Below, one piece after another: positions 8,957 through 16,749 of a stretch of 64,000 nt of DNA. The notes under the pieces were generated by a model that saw nothing but the letters and a program-made list of their open reading frames with translations, had not been told where the DNA came from and did no database searches. Position numbers and translations under genes: made by a program. The stretch's first letter is position 1; the number at the start of each line of letters is the position of its first letter. The stretch lies in assembly GCA_015066625.1 (NCBI GenBank), contig SVOC01000005.1:24094-88093 (forward strand), written 5' to 3'. This stretch comes from Oscillospiraceae bacterium. Lineage in GTDB: Bacteria > Bacillota > Clostridia > Oscillospirales > Acutalibacteraceae.

Positions 8957-10516
8957 TTGGGAATAGGAAATAAAATCAAAGATGTTGTAGGCATCGAAGG
9001 CAACACCTGGGAATACCTCAGACCGATTATCGGCTATAATGTTGCCAATATTACTATCGGCGGTGTAACCAATCCGCTGAGCAAATACCACCAGCAGTTC
9101 CTTAACTACGTTGAAGGTCTCGACACCCGTATGACGGGACGTATCAGTGCCATTGCAGGCGTTTTTGATGCAATCACCGACCTTGCAATGGGCTTCATAA
9201 CCGACAGAACAAAATCCCGTCTGGGAAAGCACAGGGTGTGGATTATTACCGCACTCCCGGTTCTGCTTATCGGTTACTTTATGAAATGGTATTCTTTCGG
9301 CATTTCGGGCACGGGCAATGAAAACGCACTTTTTTTCTACTATCTGATGGCATCATTCGTATACAGCACCGGTTACACAATGATGAACATTCCCCACGCC
9401 GCTATGCTGCCCACCATCGCACCCGGATATTTTGAAAGAACCCAATATAAAATTGTTGAGTACATATTCAATATGTTCGGTATGTTCCCGTCGTTCATAT
9501 TTATGAGCGTAGTTCTCGGCGGAACGAATCTTGACAACCCGTCGGCTGCAGACAGAGGCAAATATCTGCTTTGCGGCATTTGCTTTATCCTTTATTTCTT
9601 CTGGTCGCCTATCGTAACTTTCTTCTCAACAAAAGAAAAAAGCTCGCTTGATATGGTGAATCCTCCTCTCAATCTGAAATACTTTTTCAGAGAGTATATT
9701 CAGGTATTCAAAAACAAGGCTTTCAGACAGTATTTCTTCATCGGAATGTTCTACAGCTTTGCAAAGAATTTCTACGGCGATGCCGACCAGATTTTTATGC
9801 GGAGCGTGGCGGATAAATACAGCCATTTTGCAATGCTCCAGACCATAGCAGGTGTTGCTGAGGTTGCAGGCGGACCCTTCAATTATTTCCTTTCAAGGTA
9901 TATGGACAAGCGTTTCTGCGGTCTTGCACTCACTCCTTTTATGATTGCAGGCCTGCTCATCAACGGTTTTGCGACACCTGCAACTCCCGTATTCTTTATT
10001 TACCTTGCATCCATTCTTTACAACTTCGGTTTCTCAGGCCCCGGATTTGTTGTTAACAACATTCAGCCCGACGTTACCGATGTTGACGAGCTTATCACCG
10101 GCAGACGCCGCGAAGGTGTTATTGCAACATTCAACTCATTCCTTAAAAAAACCAGCCTCAGCCTTTCTTCAGGCGCGCTCGGATACATGCTTTTTTATAT
10201 GGGTTATGATGTCAACAACCCGAGTTACGAAATGCTTTCGGGTACTGCAGAACTGGGCATCCGCCTTGCAGTAAGCTGGCTTCCCGCAATATTCATGGCA
10301 ATCTCACTCTTCCTTACATTCCGCTACAAAATGAGGAAGAGAGACCACGAAATCATCCAGCAGGTTATCAAGCAGAAACACGAAACAGGCACCTGCGATA
10401 TTTCATACAGCGATAAAAAGCGTCTTGAAGATATTGCCGGTCAGAAGTGGGAAGATATGTGGATTGGCAGAAGCGGCGAAGTTGACAGAAAGCTTGAAGA
10501 AGTTAACGGAATTTAA
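8957..10516 (+). CDS. MFS transporter, GPH (glycoside-pentoside-hexuronide:cation symporter) family
   Basis: A 519-residue polytopic membrane protein of the MelB-like GPH family, which imports glycosides or uronides with Na+ or H+. The signature lies at about residues 65-92: DAITDLAMGFITDRTKSRLGKHR, broken here into DAITDLAMGF and DRTKSRLGKHR. About twelve hydrophobic helices follow, and the last 60 residues are a charged cytoplasmic tail. The start is TTG at 8957 because AGGAGGT ends seven bases upstream; the longer frame from 8906 begins inside the promoter. A terminator follows the stop codon, so it is monocistronic. Substrate unknown; no glycosidase is adjacent. Confidence 0.88.
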   Translation: MGIGNKIKDVVGIEGNTWEYLRPIIGYNVANITIGGVTNPLSKYHQQFLNYVEGLDTRMTGRISAIAGVFDAITDLAMGFITDRTKSRLGKHRVWIITALPVLLIGYFMKWYSFGISGTGNENALFFYYLMASFVYSTGYTMMNIPHAAMLPTIAPGYFERTQYKIVEYIFNMFGMFPSFIFMSVVLGGTNLDNPSAADRGKYLLCGICFILYFFWSPIVTFFSTKEKSSLDMVNPPLNLKYFFREYIQVFKNKAFRQYFFIGMFYSFAKNFYGDADQIFMRSVADKYSHFAMLQTIAGVAEVAGGPFNYFLSRYMDKRFCGLALTPFMIAGLLINGFATPATPVFFIYLASILYNFGFSGPGFVVNNIQPDVTDVDELITGRRREGVIATFNSFLKKTSLSLSSGALGYMLFYMGYDVNNPSYEMLSGTAELGIRLAVSWLPAIFMAISLFLTFRYKMRKRDHEIIQQVIKQKHETGTCDISYSDKKRLEDIAGQKWEDMWIGRSGEVDRKLEEVNGI

Positions 10517-10523
10517 CATGTTT

Positions 10524-10550
10524 AACCCTCGGTTCATTCCGAGGGTTTTT
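10524..10550 (+). terminator. Symporter terminator
   Basis: Stem AACCCTCGG / CCGAGGGTT with a TTCATT loop (10524-10547), then TTT. Eight bases past the symporter stop codon. Confidence 0.9.
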
Positions 10551-10564
10551 CTTGGCAAAAATTC

Positions 10565-10593
10565 TTGACCTCAACAATATTATTTGGTATTAT
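10565..10593 (+). promoter_or_regulatory. lepA promoter
   Basis: -35 TTGACC (10565-10570), 17-base spacer, -10 TATTAT (10588-10593). The predicted transcript has a leader of about 75 bases containing a small GGCT..AGCC hairpin. Confidence 0.8.
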
Positions 10594-10676
10594 TAATAAG
10601 TATAAATTTGCGGATAAGGCAAGGCTCTGTTAACAGAAGCCCTGAAAATGTATTATAAACCAAGGAGAAAAGCAAA

Positions 10677-12491
10677 TTGGCAGTTTCAAAAGATAAAATC
10701 AGAAATTTTTCAATCATCGCTCATATTGACCACGGAAAGTCAACCCTTGCAGACAGACTGCTTGAAAAGACAAATTCCGTGGCAATCCGTGATATGACAG
10801 CTCAGCTTCTTGACAAGATGGACCTTGAAAGAGAAAGAGGTATCACCATCAAAGCTCACGCAGTTAAGCTCAACTACCTTGCTGAGGACGGCGAGGAATA
10901 TGTGCTCAACCTTATTGACACTCCGGGTCATGTTGACTTCAACTATGAGGTTTCACGCTCACTTGCGGCTTGCGAGGGTGCGGTACTTATCATCGACGCA
11001 TCTCAGGGTGTTGAAGCACAAACTCTTGCAAACACATACCTTGCACTTGACCATGACCTTGAACTGGTACCCGTCATCAACAAAATTGACCTTCCCTCCG
11101 CAGACCCCGACAGAGTTGCTGCCGAGGTTGAGGATGTTATCGGTCTTGACTGCTCCGAGGCTCCCAGGGTTTCGGCAAAAACAGGTGTCAACATCGAGCA
11201 GGTGCTCGAACATATTGTTAAGGATATTCCCGCACCAGAGGCAAATGACGACCTTCCTCTGCGTGCATTGATTTTTGACTCTGTATACGACAGTTACAAA
11301 GGCGTTATCGTTTATGTGCGAATCAAGGAAGGTAAAATCAAACCCGGCGACACGATGAGAATGATGGCAACAAGCGCAGAATTCACCGTTGTTGAAACCG
11401 GATATATGCGCGCAACACTGCCCGAGCCCTGCAAAGAGCTTACCGCAGGCGAGGTTGGTTATATCACCGCATCAATCAAAACAGTAGGCGATGCAAGAGT
11501 CGGTGATACGGTAACAACCGTTGAAAATCCTGCCTCCGAGCCTCTGCCCGGTTACAGAAAGGTAAACCCCATGGTTTACTGCGGTGTTTATCCTGCAGAC
11601 GGTGCAGACTATGAAAATCTTCGTGACGCACTTGAAAAGCTTCAGCTCAACGATGCCGCACTTACCTATGAGCCCGAAACATCGGGTGCTCTGGGCTTCG
11701 GCTTCCGCTGCGGTTTTCTGGGTCTGCTTCATCTTGAAATTATTCAGGAACGTCTTGAAAGAGAGTATGACCTTGACCTTGTAACAACAATCCCCAGCGT
11801 TATTTACAAAATTAACCTTACCGACGGCTCAATGATTGAGATTGATAACCCCACTCATTACCCCGACCCTGCAACAATCGCATCCTGCGAAGAGCCCTTC
11901 ACAAATGCTCACATCTACGCTCCTACCGAGTATGTAGGCACCATTATGGACCTTTGTCAGGACAGACGAGGCATCTTTAAGAATATGGATTACATCACAC
12001 CCGAGCGTGTTGACATCCACTATGAACTGCCTCTAAACGAAATCATTTATGACTTCTTCGATTCACTCAAATCAAGAACAAGAGGCTACGCTTCATTCGA
12101 CTATGAAATTTCAGAATACAGAAAATCAAATCTTGTGAAGCTTGACGTGCTTCTCAACGGAGATATCGTTGACGCCCTTTCATTTATTATTCACTCTGAA
12201 AAGGCTTACTCAAAGGCGCGCAAAATTGCCGAAAGACTTAAGGAGCATATCCCACGTCAGATGTTTGAAATTCCCATTCAGATAGGTATCGGCGGTAAGA
12301 TTATTGCCCGCGAAACCGTTAAGGCAATGCGCAAAGACGTTCTCGCAAAGTGCTACGGCGGTGATATTACCCGAAAGAAAAAGCTGCTTGAAAAGCAGAA
12401 GGAAGGTAAAAAGAGAATGCGTCACTTCGGTACGGTTGAAGTGCCTCAGGAAGCATTTATGGCAGTTCTCAAGCTTGATGACAACGACTAA
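10677..12491 (+). CDS. lepA: Elongation factor 4 (LepA)
   Basis: Ribosome-associated GTPase that acts on stalled or back-translocating ribosomes. The 604 residues match the family. GTP-binding motifs are [10 protein letters not shown] (G1, about 15-24), DTPGHVDF (G3, about 80) and NKIDL (G4, about 135); the EF-4 specific C-terminal domain ends with [15 protein letters not shown], a basic stretch. The TTG start at 10677 is eight bases after AAGGAGA. hemW follows after a hairpin terminator, the lepA-hemW order common in Firmicutes. Confidence 0.98.
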   Translation: MAVSKDKIRNFSIIAHIDHGKSTLADRLLEKTNSVAIRDMTAQLLDKMDLERERGITIKAHAVKLNYLAEDGEEYVLNLIDTPGHVDFNYEVSRSLAACEGAVLIIDASQGVEAQTLANTYLALDHDLELVPVINKIDLPSADPDRVAAEVEDVIGLDCSEAPRVSAKTGVNIEQVLEHIVKDIPAPEANDDLPLRALIFDSVYDSYKGVIVYVRIKEGKIKPGDTMRMMATSAEFTVVETGYMRATLPEPCKELTAGEVGYITASIKTVGDARVGDTVTTVENPASEPLPGYRKVNPMVYCGVYPADGADYENLRDALEKLQLNDAALTYEPETSGALGFGFRCGFLGLLHLEIIQERLEREYDLDLVTTIPSVIYKINLTDGSMIEIDNPTHYPDPATIASCEEPFTNAHIYAPTEYVGTIMDLCQDRRGIFKNMDYITPERVDIHYELPLNEIIYDFFDSLKSRTRGYASFDYEISEYRKSNLVKLDVLLNGDIVDALSFIIHSEKAYSKARKIAERLKEHIPRQMFEIPIQIGIGGKIIARETVKAMRKDVLAKCYGGDITRKKKLLEKQKEGKKRMRHFGTVEVPQEAFMAVLKLDDND

Positions 12492-12518
12492 AAGAGGCGG
12501 CAATATGCCGCCTCTTTT
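12490..12518 (+). terminator. Hairpin between lepA and hemW
   Basis: Perfect 12-bp stem AAAAGAGGCGGC / GCCGCCTCTTTT with an AATAT loop, starting inside the lepA stop codon and ending in TTTT. It probably acts as a partial terminator, lowering hemW relative to lepA, because hemW begins 14 bases later with no clear promoter of its own. Confidence 0.8.
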
Positions 12519-12531
12519 CAAAGGTGATTAT

Positions 12532-13620
12532 ATGAAACCCATAGGATTATATATCCACATTCCCTTTTGCAACGGCAAATGTCCCTACTGCGATTTCTAT
12601 TCCGTCACACCTCAATGTGATACTGTTGAAAAATATGTAAACGCTCTTTGCCGTGAAATTGACAAGACCAACGGAATTTATGACACGGTCTATTTCGGCG
12701 GCGGTACACCGTCGCTTATCGGCTCTGATAACATTGCAAAAATTATGTCATACATCCGACGCACGGAAAACTGTGAGGCTACGCTGGAATGCAATCCGTC
12801 GGATACGGGTGCCGTTGATTCGGATTTTGACTTTAAAAAGATAGCACAAAGCGGAATTAACCGCATATCAATGGGTCTGCAAAGTGCCGACAACAAAGAG
12901 AGGTCTGTGCTGGGCAGGCGCGGCGGATGCGAGGATGTTAAGCGCGCCGTTACAAGAGCAAGAAACGCAGGTATCGACAATATTTCTCTTGATTTGATGC
13001 TGGGCATTCCCGGTCAGACCGCAGAAAGCCTTAAAGAATCAATCCGTTTCTGCAAGGAAATGAAGGCGAAGCATATCAGCGCATATATCCTGAAAATTGA
13101 AGAAGGCACTCCTTTTTACGCAAAAAAAGATACCCTTTCTCTGCCAGGCGAGGATGAAACCTGCGATTTATATCTCACTGCCGTTGATGAGCTTGAAAAT
13201 GCAGGATACAAACAGTATGAAATATCAAATTTCTCTTGTGAGGAATTTGAAAGCAGACACAACCTTAGATATTGGCGGAGCGAAGAATATCTGGGTATTG
13301 GTGCATCTGCGCATTCTTTTGTTGACGGCAAAAGATTTTATTATGAAAGAAGTATCGACAATTTCATAAACGGCACTCCGCCTGCTTACGACGGAGAAGG
13401 CGGCGACGAAGAAGAATATATTATGCTTGCCTTAAGGCTTACGGAAGGCTTAATTTTTAAAAATTTTAAAAACCGTTTCGGTCATTCCCTGCCTGAGAAT
13501 ATTTTCAGTAAAGCCGACACCCTTCAAAAGCACGGGCTTATAAAAATTGACGGTAAATCAATATCGCTGACCGTAAAAGGCTTTCTTGTGTCAAACTCGG
13601 TTATAAGTTCATTGATTTGA
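12532..13620 (+). CDS. hemW: Radical SAM heme chaperone HemW (former HemN-like)
   Basis: Radical SAM protein thought to deliver heme to target proteins; often mislabelled oxygen-independent coproporphyrinogen oxidase. The 362 residues start MKPIGLYIHIPFC; the iron-sulfur motif is CNGKCPYC (CxxxCxxC), and YFGGGTPS (SAM contact) and HNLRYWRSEEYLGIGASAHS follow. The HemN-specific fourth cysteine is absent: the motif reads CxxxCxxCD, as in HemW, instead of CxxxCxxCxC. The ATG at 12532 follows AAAGGTGAT. A longer frame overlaps lepA and the terminator hairpin and was not used. Confidence 0.92.
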   Translation: MKPIGLYIHIPFCNGKCPYCDFYSVTPQCDTVEKYVNALCREIDKTNGIYDTVYFGGGTPSLIGSDNIAKIMSYIRRTENCEATLECNPSDTGAVDSDFDFKKIAQSGINRISMGLQSADNKERSVLGRRGGCEDVKRAVTRARNAGIDNISLDLMLGIPGQTAESLKESIRFCKEMKAKHISAYILKIEEGTPFYAKKDTLSLPGEDETCDLYLTAVDELENAGYKQYEISNFSCEEFESRHNLRYWRSEEYLGIGASAHSFVDGKRFYYERSIDNFINGTPPAYDGEGGDEEEYIMLALRLTEGLIFKNFKNRFGHSLPENIFSKADTLQKHGLIKIDGKSISLTVKGFLVSNSVISSLI

Positions 13621-13682
13621 CTTGTTTTGTATTGAAAAAACAAGGATAATATGTTAAAATCAAGAAAAAGGAGGTTAATCCT

Positions 13683-14366
13683 ATGAAAAAATCTTTATGT
13701 ATAATTTTAACCGCAGTAATCCTTATTTCTTCCGTATTTTCACTCAGCGCGTTTGCTGCGGCATCACCCAAAACAGATGCTCTGCTTGACAAGGTTGAAA
13801 ATGCAGATGAACTTTCCGTAACCTTTACTTCGGGTCAGTCAACAATTTTCAGTTTTCTCGGTCGGAATCCCGTAAACAAAGTTTCCGTTAAGGATAACAA
13901 AATTTCATATGAATTCAACAACGGAATCATTACCGTCAGACTCGTTGCAAACGATGACGGCATTTATGCTTATCTTCCCATACTTCCTTTCTTCTATGTA
14001 AAGCTTGACAGCAAAATTCTTGCCGTTGCAGATGTAAAGGAGCTGATTGCAAAAGCCTCAAACCTTACTCAGGGCTTCATTCAGTTTATCGACAGCTACA
14101 ATGAAACCTTTGATGGTAAAGAATATTATGTTGAAGAATATAATGACAGAGAAGTTGTAACAAGCAAATTCTATTACGACGGCGACAGCCTTAAAATTCT
14201 CAAAGTTGAAAATGCTGTTACAAAGTCAGTGCAGTATACCTACTTTGACGCAATAGCTTTTGAGGCTGACGACGGTTTGTTTGATGTGCCTGTGCTTGCA
14301 TTTGATGTTACACCCCTGCTTCAGGGCCTTTTCCTTGCACTTATCGGCACTGCATTACCCGTATAA
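13683..14366 (+). CDS. Small secreted protein of unknown family
   Basis: The 227-residue product has a clear signal peptide: KK, a hydrophobic core (about residues 5-20), and the site AFA-AASP near residue 24. The mature part is mostly beta-like, with repeated short strands such as KISYEFNNGIITVRLV and EYYVEEYNDREVVTSKFYYDGDSLKIL, and a hydrophobic C terminus (LLQGLFLALIGTALPV) that might contact the membrane. No catalytic motif was recognised. The strand pattern resembles LolA/outer-membrane-carrier-like or YcdB-like lipoprotein folds only loosely. AGGAGG lies eight bases before the ATG. A weak promoter (TTGTTT-17-GATAAT, 13622-13650) straddles the hemW stop region. A strong terminator follows. 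Confidence 0.75.
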   Translation: MKKSLCIILTAVILISSVFSLSAFAAASPKTDALLDKVENADELSVTFTSGQSTIFSFLGRNPVNKVSVKDNKISYEFNNGIITVRLVANDDGIYAYLPILPFFYVKLDSKILAVADVKELIAKASNLTQGFIQFIDSYNETFDGKEYYVEEYNDREVVTSKFYYDGDSLKILKVENAVTKSVQYTYFDAIAFEADDGLFDVPVLAFDVTPLLQGLFLALIGTALPV

Positions 14367-14380
14367 TTCAATAAATATCA

Positions 14381-14414
14381 ACGGCAGAGAGTATATGCTC
14401 TCTGCCGTCTTTTT
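14381..14414. terminator. Terminator after the secreted protein gene, shared with spo0A
   Basis: Stem ACGGCAGAGAG / CTCTCTGCCGT (14381-14408) with a TATATG loop and a C-TTTTTT tail on the plus strand. It sits between two converging genes; for minus-strand transcripts the tail is only moderately T-rich. Confidence 0.88.
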
Positions 14415-15175
14415 TATACGGTTTTCATCCTCAGTTTCAGGTTATCGCTTATCATTGCAATAAACTCACTGTTTGTGGGCTTGCCCCGTTCATTCTGGAT
14501 TGTGTATCCGAAATATGAACTGAGCACATCAACATCACCGCGGTCCCAGGCAACTTCAATAGCGTGCCTGATTGCCCTTTCAACTCTTGACGGAGTTGTT
14601 TTAAAGGTTTTGGCAACGGTAGGATAAAGGATTTTTGTAACCGAGCTTATCATTTCACTGTTGCTGACCGAAAGAATTATGGCCTCCCTCAGATACTGAT
14701 AACCCCTTATATGCGCGGGAACGCCTATCTGGTGCATAATCTGCGATACAACAACTTCCAGGTCTTTGACGCCCGTGTGTGAAACATTGGAATTGTGAAT
14801 ATCGGAAAACTGGATTATTCTCTGAGCAAGCATCTGCGGGTCATAAGGTTTCAGAAAATAATAATCCGCACCGCTGCTGAGAATTTCGCTTTCAAAACGA
14901 GGGTTATCCGTGCTTGAAAGTACCATCACAACAGGTCTTTTTTCAAGACGCATTGAATCCAGCTCTCTGAGAACACCGAGGGCGTCAAGCCTGGGCATAA
15001 AGCCGTCCATCAGAAGAACATCGGGCATTTCGCCCTCTCTGAGCCTTTCGACTATTCTGCTTCCGTCCTTTATCACCGTAGACACTTCAAAACCGTTTGA
15101 GCGCAGAATTCCTGCAAGCTCGTGTGAAGTTTCTCCGCCGTCTTCAGTTATCATTGCTTTCAACATTTTTCTCAT
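14414..15175 (-). CDS. spo0A: Sporulation master regulator Spo0A
   Basis: Response regulator that, once phosphorylated, switches on sporulation genes and represses growth-phase genes. The 253 residues have a receiver domain (1-120) with phosphoacceptor Asp57 in LLMDGFMP and the conserved LKPYD near residue 105. The effector domain (about 145-253) carries the Spo0A signatures GVPAHIRGYQYLREAI, TPSRVERAIRHAIEVAW (recognition helix) and GKPTNSEFIAMI. spoIVB lies immediately upstream, the conserved spoIVB-spo0A order. A sigma-A promoter and a possible 0A box lie in the 113-base gap. Confidence 0.98.
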   Translation of the reverse strand: MRKMLKAMITEDGGETSHELAGILRSNGFEVSTVIKDGSRIVERLREGEMPDVLLMDGFMPRLDALGVLRELDSMRLEKRPVVMVLSSTDNPRFESEILSSGADYYFLKPYDPQMLAQRIIQFSDIHNSNVSHTGVKDLEVVVSQIMHQIGVPAHIRGYQYLREAIILSVSNSEMISSVTKILYPTVAKTFKTTPSRVERAIRHAIEVAWDRGDVDVLSSYFGYTIQNERGKPTNSEFIAMISDNLKLRMKTV

Positions 15176-15207
15176 GGTTTTACCTCCGCTTGATTTAGTT
15201 CACGAAG

Positions 15208-15236
15208 ATATTACCATATTTTACCAACTCTGTCAA
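15208..15236 (-). promoter_or_regulatory. spo0A promoter
   Basis: Minus-strand -35 TTGACA (15231-15236), 17-base spacer, -10 TAATAT (15208-15213). The predicted start is about 25 bases before the spo0A ATG. Confidence 0.78.
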
Positions 15237-15282
15237 TGAATTTTTACCAATTTTTGTCAATTATTTTTCGCATATTACGACA
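15217..15282. repeat. Direct repeats and a 0A-box-like site upstream of spo0A
   Basis: On the plus strand TTTTACCAA, 4-5 bases, GTCAAT occurs twice (15219-15237 and 15242-15261), about one and a half turns plus apart (23-24 bases); one copy covers the -35 box. A third TTACCA lies at 15211-15216. Further upstream the minus strand reads TGTCGTA (15276-15282), six of seven bases of the Spo0A box TGTCGAA. These could be operator sites; the protein is not known. Confidence 0.4.
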
Positions 15283-15288
15283 CTTAAT

Positions 15289-16362
15289 TTAAGATGCAGC
15301 CTTTAATTCCACAGTATTGAGCGAATCCATAGTGTCAATCATACGCTGTGCAAACACCGCGTAACCCTGCCGTGGTTCGGAAACAAAAACATGAGTAACC
15401 GCACCTACAAGCATTGAATTCTGAACAATAGGTGACCCCGACATACCCTGAACAATGCCTCCCGTCTTTTCGAGAAGCACAGGGTCTGTTACCTTGATTA
15501 TCATATTTCTTGCAGAGTAATCCGATGAAGAATATATTTTTATAATTTCTATATCATAATATTGGGGTCCGCCGTCATCAATTGTTGTTATCATCTTTGC
15601 TTTGCCGGGTTTCACTTCACTTTCAAGAGCAACCGGAAAACTTTTTTTGCCTGACGGATTTACGAGTGTACCGTAAACACCCATTTCGTGATTTACACGA
15701 AGGCTGCCCAGAACCGTATCTGAAAACACACCGCAAAGCTCACCGGGATTGCCTGAACTGCTTTTATAATAGCCGTTTACTCTCGCTTTAACCGCTTCAC
15801 CGTTATCAAGAGGCATTATTTTTCCTGTATCAACATCGCATACACCGTGCCCGAGACCTGCAAACATTTTTGCACCGTCATCATAGAAGGTAACTGTGCC
15901 TATACCCGCAGAACTGTCTCTGACCCATATGCCAACCTTGTATTTTCCGTTAACCGACATCTGGGGTTTAAGGTTAAGATGAGCCGTATCGCCGTCGCGT
16001 TCAACGGTTAATTTTATTGATTTACCCTGTGATTTTTCAACAAAATCCGTAAGCTGCTGTGAGCTTGATGCCTCAACTCCGTTAATATAAGTGATAACAT
16101 CCCCGCATTTGAGACCCGCATAATCCGCAGGGCTTACACTGCCCGATGCCGTGGTCACACTGTCTGTGCTGACAACTATAACACCTTTTGTATACAGCTT
16201 TATGCCGAAAACTTCTCCGCCGAGAGCAACATATCGCCGCTTTGCCGAGTTTACGGCGCGGATTTCATCAGGGCGGCTCTGAACGCCGTAAATTTCCGTT
16301 CCGAAAACCGAAACACATAAAACCAAAACTGCAGCCGCCGCAGTTCTAAAAAAACGTTTCAA
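15289..16362 (-). CDS. spoIVB: SpoIVB peptidase (stage IV sporulation protein B)
   Basis: Serine peptidase secreted from the forespore that triggers pro-sigma-K processing in spore formers. With the TTG start at 16362 the protein has 357 residues. It has an N-terminal membrane anchor (about 5-22), a PDZ domain (about 70-130, with ADYAGLKCGDVITYING) and an S55 peptidase domain with GLGHGVCD (His region) and GIVQGMSGSPI (nucleophile serine, about residue 308). The TTG is six bases after GGAGGTG; a longer GTG frame has the ribosome site inside it. It lies directly upstream of spo0A. No sigma-F/G promoter was assigned. Confidence 0.95.
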   Translation of the reverse strand: MKRFFRTAAAAVLVLCVSVFGTEIYGVQSRPDEIRAVNSAKRRYVALGGEVFGIKLYTKGVIVVSTDSVTTASGSVSPADYAGLKCGDVITYINGVEASSSQQLTDFVEKSQGKSIKLTVERDGDTAHLNLKPQMSVNGKYKVGIWVRDSSAGIGTVTFYDDGAKMFAGLGHGVCDVDTGKIMPLDNGEAVKARVNGYYKSSSGNPGELCGVFSDTVLGSLRVNHEMGVYGTLVNPSGKKSFPVALESEVKPGKAKMITTIDDGGPQYYDIEIIKIYSSSDYSARNMIIKVTDPVLLEKTGGIVQGMSGSPIVQNSMLVGAVTHVFVSEPRQGYAVFAQRMIDTMDSLNTVELKAAS

Positions 16363-16537
16363 ATTTTCACCTCCGTGTTTGCTTCGAAGCACTAATAATT
16401 TGCTCCGTCATCACAGCATTAAACCACGGATAAATAAGCCGTAATAAATTTTCAGCTTTTCAAAATTTTGCGGACCCGATTAGTGGATATGTAAAATTTT
16501 TCCTTTAAAATTCGTTCAATTTAACGAAAAAAAAGTA
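16363..16537. other. AT-rich spacer upstream of spoIVB
   Basis: First part of a 387-base gene-free stretch. It should contain the minus-strand spoIVB promoter, but no convincing sigma-A or forespore promoter could be assigned. No reading frame of note. The rest of the stretch holds the RNA unit and copA promoter listed next. Confidence 0.5.
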
Positions 16538-16566
16538 GTGACAAATGCAAAAACATATGATATAAT
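16538..16566 (+). promoter_or_regulatory. Promoter of the putative small RNA
   Basis: -35 GTGACA (16538-16543), 17-base spacer, -10 TATAAT (16561-16566). It points toward a 100-base segment with no coding capacity that ends in an intrinsic terminator. Confidence 0.75.
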
Positions 16567-16572
16567 GAGTGT

Positions 16573-16680
16573 ACCGAGGAATGCTCAATTCCTTTTGACG
16601 TTACCTACCAGCATTAATTCGGATATAAAGCCTAAGACAGAGAACTCTTCACTCAAATGAAGGGTTCTCTGCCTTTTATA
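16573..16680 (+). ncRNA. Putative free-standing small RNA of unknown family
   Basis: From the predicted start near 16573 the transcript would be about 105 bases. It begins with CCGA, then a hairpin AGGAAT-GCTCA-ATTCCT (16578-16594), a single-stranded stretch with TACCTACCAGC, a TCGG that could pair back to the CCGA, and ends in a 14-bp terminator stem with a TTTTAT tail (16638-16679). No reading frame longer than a few codons with a ribosome site is present. The copA promoter begins just after the terminator, so the segment is not simply the copA leader. I do not recognise an Rfam family; a copA attenuator is the alternative reading. Confidence 0.55.
16638..16678 (+). terminator. Terminator of the putative small RNA
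   Basis: Stem of 14 bp with one G-T pair, CAGAGAACTCTTCA with TGAAGGGTTCTCTG (16638-16651 and 16658-16671), loop CTCAAA, tail CCTTTTAT. Confidence 0.88.
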
Positions 16681-16707
16681 TTGACATATACCACATACGG
16701 GTATAAT
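16681..16707 (+). promoter_or_regulatory. copA promoter with a CsoR-like operator
   Basis: -35 TTGACA (16681-16686) and -10 TATAAT (16702-16707) are perfect hexamers, but the spacer is 15 bases, shorter than the optimal 17. Spanning the spacer and -10 is the inverted repeat ATACC-N7-GGTAT (16688-16704). Its size and ends match the copper-responsive CsoR operator known ahead of copZA in Bacillus. Repression by a CsoR encoded elsewhere is inferred. Confidence 0.7.
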
Positions 16708-16749
16708 ATAGTAAAGAACTTTTTGACGGTTTATGAAACGGGTGAGATT

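Noticed and set aside
12304..12531. Longer hemW frame, and an ATG at 12505
   Set aside because: They overlap lepA or lie in the terminator hairpin; the ATG at 12532 has its own ribosome site and starts the conserved domain.
13622..13650. Promoter for the secreted protein gene at 13683
   Set aside because: TTGTTT-17-GATAAT is weak at both boxes, so it is mentioned with the gene but not listed as a feature.
16657..16749. Longer N terminus for copA
   Set aside because: The extension covers the copA promoter and part of the preceding terminator; the ATG at 16750 begins the metal-binding domain directly.
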